Assembly (NCBI GenBank): GCA_020723405.1
Contig: DYIY01000022.1
Span: 1 to 53,176 of the forward strand
Source: Thiobacillus denitrificans
GTDB taxonomy: Bacteria > Pseudomonadota > Gammaproteobacteria > Burkholderiales > Thiobacillaceae
DNA: 53,176 bases
Reading direction: 5' to 3'
In this document: one piece after another, positions 53,119 to 53,176 of the stretch
Position numbering within the stretch: position 1 is the stretch's first letter
Layout of the letters: the number at the start of each line of letters is the position of its first letter
The notes under the pieces: model-generated
Databases searched by the model: none
Seen by the model: the letters and a program-made list of their open reading frames with translations, nothing else
Told to the model about the DNA's origin: nothing
Position numbers and translations under genes: made by a program

Positions 53119-53176
53119 GCATAACGTCTAGCTTGAGGGGCGCGGAAACAGGCGGCGAAGCCGGCTGTTGGAGCGT
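53119..53176 (-). repeat. attC site F, cut by the window edge
   Basis: It begins with GCATAAC (53119-53125) and continues identically to attC A except for the first base and one A-to-G change, for all 58 visible bases. The other half lies beyond the right edge, so at least one more cassette follows. Confidence 0.85.

Overview
The window is GC-rich DNA (roughly 68-70% in the core) of a betaproteobacterium, most likely from the Rhodocyclaceae/Zoogloeaceae sphere. This is inferred from the gene order mltA-apaG-rpe-gph-trpE, the pair lptD-surA diverging from amgK-murU, the ubiquinone genes, a PEP-CTERM sorting signal and the codon usage; no rRNA marker is present.

Layout. 1-5862: a partial tRNA-Ala(GGC) with its promoter, an orphan senB-like selenosugar synthase overlapping rlmH, then a tight four-gene MacAB-like export operon. 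5867-8600: a secreted protein with four Ig-like repeats and a clan GH-A-like catalytic domain, preceded by a canonical promoter, a c-di-GMP-I (GEMM) riboswitch and a hairpin that can mask its ribosome binding site. 8653-16727: tRNA-Ser(TGA), ridA, a PAS-GGDEF-EAL-CZB c-di-GMP enzyme, recG, ubiC-ubiA-tcdA, mog and a periplasmic thioredoxin-like protein. 16724-24671: a secreted propeller-like protein, then an envelope-glycolipid island (two ArnT-like transferases, two PAP2 phosphatases, one ArnC-like GT2). Near-identical 13-bp boxes lie ahead of its two transcription starts. A methyltransferase with a SlyD-like N-terminal part follows. 24682-34434: envelope assembly (surA, lptD), peptidoglycan recycling (amgK, murU), pepP, two ubiquinone hydroxylases and dsbC. 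34663-46570: a hydrolase relative, tonB, a small YjfB-like protein, mltA, apaG, rpe, a palindromic repeat element, gph, trpE, a FemAB-like protein, a small membrane protein behind a perfect palindrome, a PEP-CTERM protein and two Gfo/Idh/MocA oxidoreductases.

46816-53176 is the distal end of an integron cassette array. Five attC sites and a truncated sixth are visible, and all cassette genes lie on the minus strand. The cassette genes are clearly AT-richer than the host: an HsdR-N-type nuclease-like protein, a calcineurin-like phosphoesterase, a two-TM DUF4231/SLATT protein and a small membrane-anchored protein. One cassette holds an IS91-family element whose tyrosine recombinase gene is broken by a 14-bp tandem duplication. 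The integron integrase is not in the window; from the array polarity it would lie to the right.

The most unusual material is the riboswitch-controlled secreted glycosidase-like protein, close to a c-di-GMP enzyme, and the cassette array, whose gene families are ones repeatedly linked to antiphage defence. All functional statements come from motif reading; no database search was run.
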